Assembly: GCA_028693555.1 (NCBI GenBank)
Contig: JAQUVD010000002.1
Span: forward strand, 92,918-156,917
Reading direction: 5' to 3'
Source of the DNA: Hespellia sp.
GTDB taxonomy: Bacteria; Bacillota; Clostridia; Lachnospirales; Lachnospiraceae
DNA length: 64,000 nucleotides
Shown piece after piece: positions 1 to 8,026 of the stretch. Position numbers and translations under genes: made by a program. The notes below the pieces were generated by a model, which saw nothing but the letters and a program-made list of their open reading frames with translations, had not been told where the DNA came from and made no database searches. Each line of letters starts with the position of its first letter. Within the stretch, counting starts at the first letter, position 1.

Positions 1-195
1 ATCAAGAAATTGAAGGAGGAAGGAAAGACAATTATAATCAATTCTCATATATTGAATGATATTGAGCATGTCTGTGATCGGGGAATTATTATGAAGAAGG
101 GGGATTTGATTTATCAGTGGGAAAAGGAAAAAGAGACCAAAGGACTGGAAGAAATATTTCTGGATCAAATCGGAGGGATTGAAAGATGGGAATAA
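1..195 (+). CDS. ABC transporter ATP-binding protein, C-terminal end (cut by window edge)
   Basis: The reading frame is open from base 1, so only the last ~65 residues of an ABC ATPase are visible. The stretch GKTIIINSHILNDIEHVCDR matches the region after Walker B that contains the H-loop histidine (SH), followed by the usual 'RGIIMKKGDLIY' strand of drug or bacteriocin-type export ATPases. It overlaps the next gene by 10 bases (stop at 193-195, ATG at 186), the usual arrangement for an ATPase-permease pair. The substrate cannot be told. The partner permease is broken, so this ATPase may no longer have a working transporter. Confidence 0.8.
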   Translation: MKKLKEEGKTIIINSHILNDIEHVCDRGIIMKKGDLIYQWEKEKETKGLEEIFLDQIGGIERWE

Positions 196-455
196 TGAAA
201 AATGCATTGCGTGAACGGATAAGAAGAAAAGATATTTATGTAATCATAGCAATTGGGGTAATGATTGTCATGATGTGTATGAGTGGAGCTGCAACGCTTT
301 CTATTGATGGGGTGGCAGTGACAGAGTTTAGAATCATGATGCCTTTGGTTATGAATATTATTTCCGTGCTGGGTGGGGCAATCGCCATTGCTCTTAGTTT
401 GCGAACGATTCCAAATGAGTACGAAAGAAAGACCAGCCATCTGGGCAGAGGTTGA
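186..455 (+). pseudogene. ABC-2 type permease, truncated at N-terminal ~85 residues
   Basis: The product begins MGIMKNALRERIRRKDIYV and has hydrophobic segments at about residues 18-38 and 50-75. It reaches the PNEYERKTSHL motif typical of ABC-2 export permeases linked to ATPases like the one upstream. After that motif the frame gives only three more residues and stops. Intact family members run to roughly 240-300 residues with six membrane segments. The DNA after the break encodes the end of a histidine kinase in another frame, so the 3' part of the permease and the 5' part of the kinase appear to have been lost in one deletion. Confidence 0.75.
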
Positions 456-792
456 TAGAAAAGAGTTTGCGAGAGTGATTGAAAATCTTCTGGAAAATAT
501 TGTGAAATACAATCAGGATGGACAGGGAGCCTGGATCACGGTAAGCGAGAAAGCGGGGGAAGCTAAGATCATAGTTTTAGATGACGGTCAAGCCATAGCA
601 GAGGAGATGATTCCTGTTCTATTTGATCCATTTGTACGCGGGGACGAAGCTAGAACCTCAAAAGGAGGAACCGGACTCGGACTTGCAATTGCAAGGAAAA
701 TTGTAAGAAGACTGGATGGGGAACTTACTTACTGTTATGCAGAGGGAAAGAATCAATTCACAATTCAGTTACCGGTTGACAATCGCCCCTAA
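430..792 (+). pseudogene. Sensor histidine kinase, C-terminal ATPase domain remnant
   Basis: From about residue PAIWAEVDRKEF the translation is a HATPase_c domain. The N-box is NLLENIVKYN, the G1-type box is VLDDGQ (D in place of the usual N), the F-box region is LFDPFVRGDEA and the G2 box is GGTGLGLAIARKIV. No sensor region or phospho-accepting histidine (HisKA) is present. An ATG at 373 opens this frame, but residues 1-~20 from it are out-of-frame permease sequence and not kinase. Such kinases often sit beside peptide or bacteriocin export ABC systems, which fits a single ancestral locus collapsed by an internal deletion. It could be expressed as a fragment but cannot phosphorylate itself. 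Confidence 0.75.
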
Positions 793-812
793 ATAATGTT
801 ATTGTAAATTCG

Positions 813-851
813 GAAATTCTACTCAGGAAACTTTCGTTTCCATAGAATTTC
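813..851. repeat. Two-step inverted repeat between kinase remnant and toxin gene
   Basis: GAAATTCTA (813-821) pairs with TAGAATTTC (843-851), and inside it GGAAAC (826-831) pairs with GTTTCC (836-841) around a TTTC loop. No clear T-run follows, so it is a weak terminator candidate. It may instead be a remnant of a mobile or regulatory hairpin. The rest of 793-997 contains no recognisable gene. Confidence 0.5.
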
Positions 852-997
852 TGGTAAGTATGAAATGCTCACCTATCTGAAAAATCACGGCGTTATCTGC
901 CAGATATTTCAAATTTTTGTAACTGAATAACGAGAACAACAGCAATTTGATTATTGACAATATATCAAATTGGGAATATTATGGAGAAAGGAATAAG

Positions 998-1354
998 ATG
1001 TATCAGGTAAAATACTATAAGAAGGAAAATGGATCAGAGCCGGTAAAAGATTTTTTAGATCAATTGCCACTTAAAATGCAGAGCAAAGCAATGGCAACAA
1101 TTGAAATTTTAGAGGAATTTGGTGTTCAATTAAGAGAGCCTTATTCGAAACCTATAGGAAGTGGATTGTTTGAACTGAGAATCAAATTTGCTTCGGACAT
1201 TTCTCGGATTTTTTTCTTTTTCTATAGTGGAAATAATATTATTTTGACAAATGGATTTATAAAAAAGGCAGGAAAACTTTCAAACAGAGAAAAGAAAAAG
1301 GCAATGTCATATAAACAGGATTATGAAAGGAGATATGGACATGACAAGTTTTAG
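998..1354 (+). CDS. RelE/HigB-like toxin (phage-derived Gp49-like family)
   Basis: A 118-residue protein starts at the ATG after GGAGAAAGG (983-991). It begins MYQVKYYKKENGSEPVKDFL, the hallmark opening of Gp49-like/HigB mRNA interferase toxins. It continues with a helical middle (LPLKMQSKAMATIEILEE) and the core strands LFELRIKF and SRIFFFFYSGNNIILTNGFIKKAGK. In-frame start options upstream (947) lack a better ribosome site. The gene overlaps the following helix-turn-helix gene by 14 bases, with the toxin first, as in higBA modules. The expected role is ribosome-dependent mRNA cleavage when the antitoxin is degraded. It sits in a decayed region, so activity is not certain. Confidence 0.82.
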   Translation: MYQVKYYKKENGSEPVKDFLDQLPLKMQSKAMATIEILEEFGVQLREPYSKPIGSGLFELRIKFASDISRIFFFFYSGNNIILTNGFIKKAGKLSNREKKKAMSYKQDYERRYGHDKF

Positions 1355-1613
1355 GGAAGATTTAGAAATCAGATTGAAGAATCCTGAATTTGCAAAGGAG
1401 TATGAGAAACTAACGATTGAAAAGGAATTAGTAAAGTTAATTATCCGTACAAGAAATGAAGCTGGAATGACACAAAAAGAGCTGGCGGAGCGTACCGGAA
1501 TCCGACAGAGTAATATCAGTCGGATTGAAAGTGGAAGTAGCAGCCCAAGAATCGATACATTACGAAAAATAGCAGAAGGATTGGGAAAGCAACTTGTCGT
1601 TCAGTTCAAGTGA
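1341..1613 (+). CDS. XRE-family antitoxin (HigA-like)
   Basis: A 90-residue protein has an XRE helix-turn-helix at about residues 35-85: IRTRNEAGMTQKELAERTGI followed by RQSNISRIESGSSSPRIDTL. ATGs at 1323, 1335 and 1341 share the frame. I prefer 1341 because AAAGGAGA (1327-1334) lies at the right distance. It should bind and neutralise the overlapping upstream toxin and repress the shared promoter. Toxin-first order and the 14-base overlap support translational coupling. Confidence 0.85.
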   Translation: MTSFREDLEIRLKNPEFAKEYEKLTIEKELVKLIIRTRNEAGMTQKELAERTGIRQSNISRIESGSSSPRIDTLRKIAEGLGKQLVVQFK

Positions 1614-1687
1614 CAGTATAGAAGTTTGCTTGATGTACAAATAAAAATGAGTCAAAGAAAAATTGCAATATAGGGACTTAAATAGCG

Positions 1688-1993
1688 TTGACAAACGCCA
1701 AAGAAATTGTAAAATATATAGCAATGAATGAAAATGAAAGTGAGGCGATTAATGTGTGTGAAGCTTTAGAAGGTATGCGTGAGGATGCGAAGATTGAAGG
1801 AGAGGTTCGAAAACTGATGAAACAGGTTATAAAAAAAGTTCAAAAAGGACAGGATTGTGCCGCAATTGCGAATGCATTGGAAGAAGATGAATTATATATT
1901 CACCGTATTGTAGATGTAGTAAAGGACCATGCACCAGAGTATAGCGAGGATGCAATCTATCAGGAACTTGTAGAGAAAGAAAGACTGTTATAA
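1688..1993 (+). pseudogene. C-terminal fragment of an Rpn-family recombination-promoting nuclease
   Basis: This 101-codon frame begins at a TTG just after an in-frame TAG (1682-1684) and has no good ribosome site. Its content (EALEGMREDAKIEGEVRKLM, then a short helical repeat QGQDCAAIANALEEDELYI-like) matches only the tail of PD-(D/E)XK Rpn/transposase-like proteins. The N-terminal nuclease domain is absent. I read it as a truncated relic. A full-length relative is at 39538-40413. The tail alone might be made as a small protein, as internal starts are known in this family, but no start signal supports that here. Confidence 0.6.
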
Positions 1994-2115
1994 AAATCAA
2001 GAAAGTCTCGAACTGTTACCTTACGTGCAGTCAACACGATAAGGAGTCCATAAGTTTGGAAAAATTTAATAAAATACTGTATTGCACATTTTGCCATTAG
2101 CCACTATAATTGTTC

Positions 2116-2141
2116 ATTGCATCTTAAAAATCAGATGCAAT
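2116..2141. repeat. Small hairpin upstream of FUSC gene
   Basis: ATTGCATCT (2116-2124) and AGATGCAAT (2133-2141) form a perfect 9-bp stem with an 8-base loop, 25 bases before the ATG of the membrane protein gene. There is no T-run, so it could be a 5' UTR structure or an operator. Otherwise 1994-2166 shows nothing recognisable. Confidence 0.4.
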
Positions 2142-2166
2142 ATCAAGAAGATTAAAGGGGCAGAAT

Positions 2167-3141
2167 ATGGATTCAAAAAAGATAAAACAGATAGGAACAG
2201 AAGTAATCAAGAAATTACCGGTATTTTTATTTTGTGTACTATTTATAAATGGCTATAACTGGCTGTGTGGAACGGAAAACAGTATTGTTGGAGTAGTACT
2301 GCTGATGGGGATACTCATTTTGCTGGGTGCTGATTTGGGGTACCGCGCGGGGCAGGCATCCATCTGTATTGTGGTATTGTTTGCGATACTCGCATTTGCA
2401 CCGAAACTTTCACTGATTCATCCTGTGCTTGGTTTCATTGTGAATGTGGTATCATTGTCGGCAATCATGATATTTTCGGGACATGATCTTTCCCAGAGTG
2501 GAAATCTTCCATTTACGATGGGATATATCATGCTGCAGGGGTATGATGTTACCGGAATCGCATTTCAAAAACGTTGGATCAGCCTGCTGGTTGGCGGCGT
2601 AGTGGTAGCTCTTCTATATTATGCAGCACATAAAAAGACCACGCAGAAACGAACCATCAAGGACCTGTTTTTGGAGAACCGTCTGGAATCGACAAGGACA
2701 CAGTGGTACATACGTCTGGTGAGTACCTTATGTATTGTCATGCTGGTCGGTGACCTGGTACATTTTCCGAAGACCATGTGGATTGCGCTGACGGTTCTTT
2801 CTCTAAGTACGCCGTTGGAGGCGGAATACAAAAACCGGATGATACGGAGAGTACCCGCTACGATTATAGGAAGTGTCGTTGTATTTACGCTGTTTGAAAC
2901 ATTCGTGCCGACGCAGTATCAGGTGATGATTGTACTCTTAGCCGGATTTTTGTCTATGTTCATTACTTCCTATTTTATCAAAACGATTTACAATTCGTTC
3001 AGTGCACTGATTACTGCAGTTTTGATATTCCCGGCGGATAAAGCAGTTGGAATCCGTGTGGTGGCGAATCTGATTGGAGTTGCAGTTGCATTTCTCAGCA
3101 TTCTTATATTTTCAAAATTATTCCAAAAAAAGCGAGCCTGA
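2167..3141 (+). CDS. FUSC-family (aromatic acid exporter-like) integral membrane protein
   Basis: A 324-residue protein follows AAAGGGG at about 2153-2160. It contains two blocks of hydrophobic segments, about residues 14-130 and 180-318, separated by a charged linker (AHKKTTQKRTIKDLFLENRL). This duplicated membrane block is typical of FUSC/YccS-like proteins, and the linker-adjacent motif FPKTMWIALTVLSL is characteristic of that family. The protein is in the cell membrane. Family members are thought to be efflux or exporter proteins, but the substrate here is unknown. It stands alone: the next gene has its own promoter. Confidence 0.7.
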   Translation: MDSKKIKQIGTEVIKKLPVFLFCVLFINGYNWLCGTENSIVGVVLLMGILILLGADLGYRAGQASICIVVLFAILAFAPKLSLIHPVLGFIVNVVSLSAIMIFSGHDLSQSGNLPFTMGYIMLQGYDVTGIAFQKRWISLLVGGVVVALLYYAAHKKTTQKRTIKDLFLENRLESTRTQWYIRLVSTLCIVMLVGDLVHFPKTMWIALTVLSLSTPLEAEYKNRMIRRVPATIIGSVVVFTLFETFVPTQYQVMIVLLAGFLSMFITSYFIKTIYNSFSALITAVLIFPADKAVGIRVVANLIGVAVAFLSILIFSKLFQKKRA

Positions 3142-3146
3142 TGCAA

Positions 3147-3206
3147 CAATCGTGCAAATTTAAGTGACGATTGTATGTTTGCTTCTCATCCTCAAAATGT
3201 TAGACT
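3147..3206 (+). promoter_or_regulatory. Putative AraC-activated promoter of the GH112 gene
   Basis: CAATCGTGCAAATT (3147-3160) lies 40 bases upstream of a -10-like TAGACT (3201-3206) inside AAATGTTAGACTAGAA. The same two blocks, with 39 bases between them, occur before the substrate-binding protein gene (5534-5592). No -35 box is correctly spaced in either case, as expected for an activator-dependent promoter. CAATCGT and ACGATTG (3166-3172) also make an inverted repeat. The likely activator is the AraC protein encoded at 10136-11023; this is inference. Confidence 0.55.
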
Positions 3207-3284
3207 AGAAGTATGAATGTATGTTCAAAAATATAAGAATGATACGATGATGAAAATGAAAACGTATCTTAGGAGGATGAGAAT

Positions 3285-5459
3285 ATGGCAAAGACGAAGG
3301 GAAGGGTAACGCTTCCAAGTGAATCAAATTTCCTAAAAGAGACACAGGAGATGCTGGACAAGCTGGGGGCGGATGCGCTGCGAGACAGTGACGGAACAAA
3401 ACTGGATCGGCAGACCAAGGCATTGCCGGCGAAGATTTATGAGACATATTTTGTCTCTCGTGGGCACAATGAATTTGCGAAGCAGCACATGGAAGAGTGT
3501 CAGCAGCTCTATCTAATGTCAAAGCATCATCTGGCAACGGGTGAGACACTTACAATTGATTTTATGGATGGGTATTATGCGGAGCAGGTAACGCCGGATT
3601 ATGTGCATGACGTAAAGAAATGGTGGGAAGTCATTGACCGTACTACGGAAGCAGTTGTGCCAGTTGATGAGTGGGAGATTGATGAGAACTGCAATACACT
3701 TGTCGTTAAGAGCGCAGAACCATTTCACGAATATACGGTTTCATTTTTAGTATTTGCAATCTGGGATCCGACGCAGATGTATAATCACATCACAAATGAC
3801 TGGGGCGATGTCCCGCATGATATTCCGTTTGATGTCAGACAGGATGCCTCTGCGCTGTTTTCGGAAGAATATTTAAAGAAGTGGCTGATTGATAATCCGG
3901 AAGTGGATGTTGTACGCTTTACGACATTTTTCTATCATTTCACATTGGTGTTTGATCAGGATGCGAAGGAGAAATTTGTGGACTGGTTTGGCTATGGTGC
4001 TACGGTTTCGGTGAAAGCACTGGAAGAATTCGAAGCAGAATATAAATATGCACTTCGACCGGAAGACATCGTTGACCACGGATATTACAATTCTACTTTC
4101 CGTGTACCGACGAGACAGTATCTGGATTACATTGACTTTATTCAGCGATTTGTGGCAAAAAAGGCTGCAGCACTTGTGAAGCTTGTTCATGAAGCGGGAA
4201 AAGAAGCAATGATGTTCCTTGGAGATAACTGGATCGGAACAGAACCTTACGGAAAATATTTTGAACAGATCGGACTGGATGCAGTTGTGGGAAGTGTTGG
4301 CGGAAGTGTTGGATGTGGAATGACACTGCGGCTGATCGCGGATATTCCGCATGTGAAATACACAGAAGCGAGATTTCTTCCTTATTTCTTCCCGACTGCT
4401 TTTTACGAGGGCAATGATCCGAGTGTAGAAGCGAGGGCAAACTGGCTGCGCTCCCGCAGGGCAATTATGAGAAAACCAATTGACCGAATTGGATATGGCG
4501 GATATTTAAGTCTGGCGTATCAATTCCCGAAGTTCACAGATTATATTGCGGATATGGCGGATGAATTTCGTGAATTATATGATTACATTGGCGGAACGAA
4601 GCCATATTGCAGTTTAAAGGTTGGTGTCTTAAACTGTTGGGGAAAACTTCGCTCATGGCAGACATTTATGGTTGCACATGCACTTTGGTACAAGCAGATG
4701 TATTCTTATCTTGGTGTGATGGAATGTCTCAGTGGCGCGCCTGTGGATGTTTCTTTCATTAATTTCGAGGATATTATGGAGCCGGGAACGTTAGAAAATC
4801 TGGATGTCATCATAAATGTCGGGGATGCAGGAACCGCATTTTCGGGCGGCGCCAGATGGGGTGAAGAAGCGATTGTTTCAAAGATCCGGAAATGGATTTA
4901 TAATGGAGGCGGATTTGTTGGAATTGGCGAGCCGTCTGCATATGAAAAGGGAGGAAGATTTTTTCAGCTTGCAGAAGTAATGGGTGTGGATAAAGAATTA
5001 GGCTTTACGTTATCGACGGACAAATATTTCCATACAGAATGCAGGAATCATTTCCTTATGGAAGATCAGAGCAGGGAAATGGATTTTGGTGAGAGTATGA
5101 AAAATGTCTATGCGTTAGATGCGGATACAGAGATTATTGAGTATTCCAACAATGAGGTACACATTGCCAGTCACAAGTATGGACAAGGCCGCGGAGTCTA
5201 TATTGCGGGAATGCCGTATAGCTTTGAAAATACAAGACTCCTTATGAGAAGCCTATACTACGCGGCAGGTAAGAAAGAACAGTGGAATGTCTGGCAGGCA
5301 GATAATTTATACTGTGAGGTCAATGTATATCCGGAACAGAAACGATATGCGATATTAAATAATTCTGATCAGGAACAGACCACAAGGTTCTATGACGGAA
5401 ATGGTGCAGAAGAGCAGATTGTGCTAAAACCATGTGAGATTCTGTGGCGGAATATGTGA
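3285..5459 (+). CDS. lnpA: 1,3-beta-galactosyl-N-acetylhexosamine phosphorylase (GH112)
   Basis: A 724-residue cytosolic enzyme starts 8 bases after AGGAGG (3271-3276). It has the length and sequence of the GH112 family: the opening GRVTLPSE, the conserved block FLGDNWIGTEPYG (about 311-323) and a long TIM-barrel-like N-terminal half. The aspartate in GDNW is residue 314, matching the general-acid Asp described in the bifidobacterial enzyme. The reaction is phosphorolysis of galacto-N-biose or lacto-N-biose I to galactose-1-phosphate plus GalNAc or GlcNAc. The following ABC importer and NahK-like kinase genes fit import and use of these mucin and milk-glycan disaccharides. Preference for one disaccharide cannot be read from sequence by eye. 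Confidence 0.93.
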   Translation: MAKTKGRVTLPSESNFLKETQEMLDKLGADALRDSDGTKLDRQTKALPAKIYETYFVSRGHNEFAKQHMEECQQLYLMSKHHLATGETLTIDFMDGYYAEQVTPDYVHDVKKWWEVIDRTTEAVVPVDEWEIDENCNTLVVKSAEPFHEYTVSFLVFAIWDPTQMYNHITNDWGDVPHDIPFDVRQDASALFSEEYLKKWLIDNPEVDVVRFTTFFYHFTLVFDQDAKEKFVDWFGYGATVSVKALEEFEAEYKYALRPEDIVDHGYYNSTFRVPTRQYLDYIDFIQRFVAKKAAALVKLVHEAGKEAMMFLGDNWIGTEPYGKYFEQIGLDAVVGSVGGSVGCGMTLRLIADIPHVKYTEARFLPYFFPTAFYEGNDPSVEARANWLRSRRAIMRKPIDRIGYGGYLSLAYQFPKFTDYIADMADEFRELYDYIGGTKPYCSLKVGVLNCWGKLRSWQTFMVAHALWYKQMYSYLGVMECLSGAPVDVSFINFEDIMEPGTLENLDVIINVGDAGTAFSGGARWGEEAIVSKIRKWIYNGGGFVGIGEPSAYEKGGRFFQLAEVMGVDKELGFTLSTDKYFHTECRNHFLMEDQSREMDFGESMKNVYALDADTEIIEYSNNEVHIASHKYGQGRGVYIAGMPYSFENTRLLMRSLYYAAGKKEQWNVWQADNLYCEVNVYPEQKRYAILNNSDQEQTTRFYDGNGAEEQIVLKPCEILWRNM

Positions 5460-5533
5460 GATATGACAAAACAATAACAATTTTGGAATATAAGAATGGA
5501 TATAATGCATAAAAAATGCGCGAGAAAATCATC

Positions 5534-5592
5534 CAATTGTGCAAATTACAAAGTAAATTTGATAAAGCATTTTTATTCTGAAATGTTATACT
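5534..5592 (+). promoter_or_regulatory. Putative AraC-activated promoter of the sugar-importer genes
   Basis: CAATTGTGCAAATT (5534-5547) sits 39 bases before TATACT (5587-5592) within AAATGTTATACTAGAA, a near copy of the arrangement upstream of the GH112 gene. A TTGATA is present at 5559-5564, but the 22-base spacer is too long for an ordinary sigma-A promoter. The transport genes therefore appear to have their own regulated start and not only read-through from the phosphorylase. Confidence 0.55.
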
Positions 5593-5671
5593 AGAACTAT
5601 CAACAAGATGTGTAACAATTTTTGTATAACATCCCGTTATGCGAAAGATTACACACAAAAGGAGGAGAATT

Positions 5672-6967
5672 ATGAAAAAGAAGGTCATAAGTGCATTATT
5701 GTGTGCAGCAATGGTTGGTACCATGCTTGCAGGATGCGGCGGAAGCACAGGTGGAAGTGGTTCGACAGCAGCTTCGGGGGATGCAAAGGTATCCGATGAT
5801 ACTTTGGTTTACTGGTCAATGTGGGAGGCTACAGAACCACAGGGGAAGGCAATTCAGGAAGCAGTGGATGCTTATTCTGAGGAGTCAGGTGTGAAAGTTG
5901 ATGTACAGTTCAAAGGACGTACAGGACAGCGAGAAGGACTTCAGGCAGCACTGGATGCAGGAACACATATTGATTTATTTGACGAAGATATCGATCGTGT
6001 CAATGGATCATGGGGAACTTACTTAGCAGATCTTGAAGATTATGCAAAGGCTGCTGATTATGAAGCTACTGCAAACGCAGGACTGATTTCTGCTTGTAGA
6101 GATTCTGGCGGCGGAACATTAAAATCAATTCCTTATCAGCCAAACGTATTTGCATTCTTCTATAACAAAGATTTATTTGATCAGGCTGGAATCAAAGATG
6201 TTCCAACAACATGGGACGAATTCCTTAGCGTATGCCAGCAGTTAAAAGATGCAGGAATCACACCTATCACATGTGATGATGCATATGCAGATTGTATGAT
6301 CGGCTATCACCTTGGACGTCTCGCAGGAGAAGATAAGGTAAAAGAAATTGTAGCTGATGGTAAGTGGGATGATCCGGTTGTTCTTCAGATGGCTCAGGAT
6401 TATCAGGAATTAGCTGACAAAGGCTATTTCTCAGAGAATGTTGGATCTAATGTATGGCCAGCAGGTCAGAACTCTGAATTAGCACTTGGCGAAGTTGCAA
6501 TGTACCTGAATGGATCATGGCTTCCAAACGAAGTTGTTGATACAGCAGGCGAGGATTTCAACTGGGGATGCTTCAGCTATCCAGCAGTTACAAAGGGCGC
6601 TACAGATACAGCTACAGGAACAGAAGCAGCAAACTATGGTGCACAGGTATTAGCGGTTAACAAAGATTCAAAACTTGGACAGGAAGCATTTGACTTAATC
6701 TGCAAGATTACACAGGGTGAGTTCGATCAGAAGCTTGCTGACGAATCAAACGGTATCCCTGCAGACACAACTAACACAGAATGGCCAAAATTAGTTGAAT
6801 GTGCAAAACCGGTTATGGAGAGTTGTACGACTCGTTACACTTGGGCAGTTGGTATTGAAAGCAATGATGATATGACTCCTATCATCAAAGAGAACTTCAT
6901 CAAATTAATGGCTGGAACATTAGATGCAGATGGATTTGTAAAAGCTATGACAGATGCAAGCAAATAA
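5672..6967 (+). CDS. Extracellular solute-binding lipoprotein of sugar ABC importer
   Basis: The start is the ATG after GGAGGAG (5661-5667); an upstream in-frame ATG at 5639 lacks a ribosome site. The 431-residue product opens with a lipoprotein signal (MKKKVISALLCAAMVGTMLA) and lipobox LAGC, then a Gly/Ser/Thr linker. The rest is a family-1 sugar-binding fold (LVYWSMWEATEPQGKAIQEA, PNVFAFFYNKDLFDQAGIKD). It would be anchored outside the membrane and deliver sugar to the two permeases that follow. Between GH112 and NahK genes, the expected ligand is galacto-N-biose/lacto-N-biose or a related host oligosaccharide. No ATPase is in the cluster, so a shared MsiK-type ATPase from elsewhere is likely. 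Confidence 0.88.
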   Translation: MKKKVISALLCAAMVGTMLAGCGGSTGGSGSTAASGDAKVSDDTLVYWSMWEATEPQGKAIQEAVDAYSEESGVKVDVQFKGRTGQREGLQAALDAGTHIDLFDEDIDRVNGSWGTYLADLEDYAKAADYEATANAGLISACRDSGGGTLKSIPYQPNVFAFFYNKDLFDQAGIKDVPTTWDEFLSVCQQLKDAGITPITCDDAYADCMIGYHLGRLAGEDKVKEIVADGKWDDPVVLQMAQDYQELADKGYFSENVGSNVWPAGQNSELALGEVAMYLNGSWLPNEVVDTAGEDFNWGCFSYPAVTKGATDTATGTEAANYGAQVLAVNKDSKLGQEAFDLICKITQGEFDQKLADESNGIPADTTNTEWPKLVECAKPVMESCTTRYTWAVGIESNDDMTPIIKENFIKLMAGTLDADGFVKAMTDASK

Positions 6968-7007
6968 ATAAGCAGCTAAGACAGACGAAAATGATAACAA
7001 CAGGAAC

Positions 7008-7043
7008 AGGTGGTATCGTGACAAACGTACCACCTTGTTTTTT
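7008..7043 (+). terminator. Intercistronic attenuator between binding protein and permeases
   Basis: AGGTGGTA (7008-7015) pairs with TACCACCT (7028-7035) and is followed by TTGTTTTTT. It lies in the ~140-base gap between the binding-protein gene and the first permease. A leaky terminator here would give more binding protein than permease, a common arrangement in sugar ABC operons. Confidence 0.65.
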
Positions 7044-7105
7044 AGAAAAAATAAAGAGAAAACGTATCTTTTTAGTAATATTTTTATTTAAAGGAGGCAA
7101 TTAAC

Positions 7106-8011
7106 TTGAAAAAGAATAAAGGAATGATTATTCTCTTTTTACTGCCGGCAGTGATTTTATTTTGCCTGATCTTCTTATATCCGATTATGCGAACACTTCT
7201 GATGAGCTTTTTTAAGATCACAGGTGTAACGGATTCTATGGATATGTGGCAGTTTAATGGAATCGGAAATTATACAAAGCTATTTAGTACCGGTTTGTTT
7301 GTGACATCGATGACGAACCTTGCAAAGATCTGGCTGTTTGGTGGAATCATTGTTCTTAGCATCTCACTTTTATTAGCTGTCATCTTAACAAGTGGAGTCA
7401 GAGGCAAGAAATTCTTCCGCGCAATCATCTATCTTCCAAATATCGTGAGTGCGGTAGCGTTAGCGACCATGTGGCTGCAATATGTATACAGCCCGAAATT
7501 TGGTTTGTTGAAGACGTTCTTCACTAAACTGGGATTAGAGTCGTTGTCTAAGACGCAATGGCTTGATAATGAACACAAATTCGGAGCGCTGCTCATCGCA
7601 TACTGCTTCGGTATGATTGGCTATCATATGCTGATCTGGCTCAGCGGAATTGAGCGTATCAGTCCTGAATTATTTGAGGCGGCTACGATTGACGGTGCAA
7701 ATAAACCGGCACAGTTCCGTTATATGACACTTCCATTATTAAAGGGTGTCTTTAAGACAAATATCACAATGTGGAGCGTAAGTTCCGTTGCATTCTTCCT
7801 TTGGTCACAATTGTTTTCGACTGTTACGGCAGATACGAAGACGATCACACCAATGGTTTACATGTACACGAAGGTATTCGGAGCAGGTAACTCAGTAACG
7901 GAGCATGATGCAGGTGTGGGCGCTGCGGTAGGAGTAATCCTCAGTGTATGCGTCGTAATTATCTTTACACTCTGTAACAAGTTTATCAAAGATGACGAGT
8001 TAGAATTCTAG
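7106..8011 (+). CDS. Sugar ABC transporter permease (MalF-like)
   Basis: A 301-residue protein is translated from TTG 7106, nine bases after AAGGAGG (7091-7097). It has six predicted membrane segments, and the cytoplasmic EAA loop SPELFEAATIDGANKPAQF (about residues 190-208) contacts the ATPase. It is paired with the next permease. Together they form the membrane channel for the lipoprotein-bound sugar. The EAA loop and the position after the binding protein make this assignment secure; the substrate is inferred from context. Confidence 0.9.
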   Translation: MKKNKGMIILFLLPAVILFCLIFLYPIMRTLLMSFFKITGVTDSMDMWQFNGIGNYTKLFSTGLFVTSMTNLAKIWLFGGIIVLSISLLLAVILTSGVRGKKFFRAIIYLPNIVSAVALATMWLQYVYSPKFGLLKTFFTKLGLESLSKTQWLDNEHKFGALLIAYCFGMIGYHMLIWLSGIERISPELFEAATIDGANKPAQFRYMTLPLLKGVFKTNITMWSVSSVAFFLWSQLFSTVTADTKTITPMVYMYTKVFGAGNSVTEHDAGVGAAVGVILSVCVVIIFTLCNKFIKDDELEF

Positions 8012-8026
8012 AAAGGAGGATAAGTG

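Noticed and set aside
373..429. First ~20 residues of the frame starting at 373 as part of the kinase
   Set aside because: This segment is permease coding sequence read in another frame; kinase similarity begins only near PAIWAEVDRKEF.
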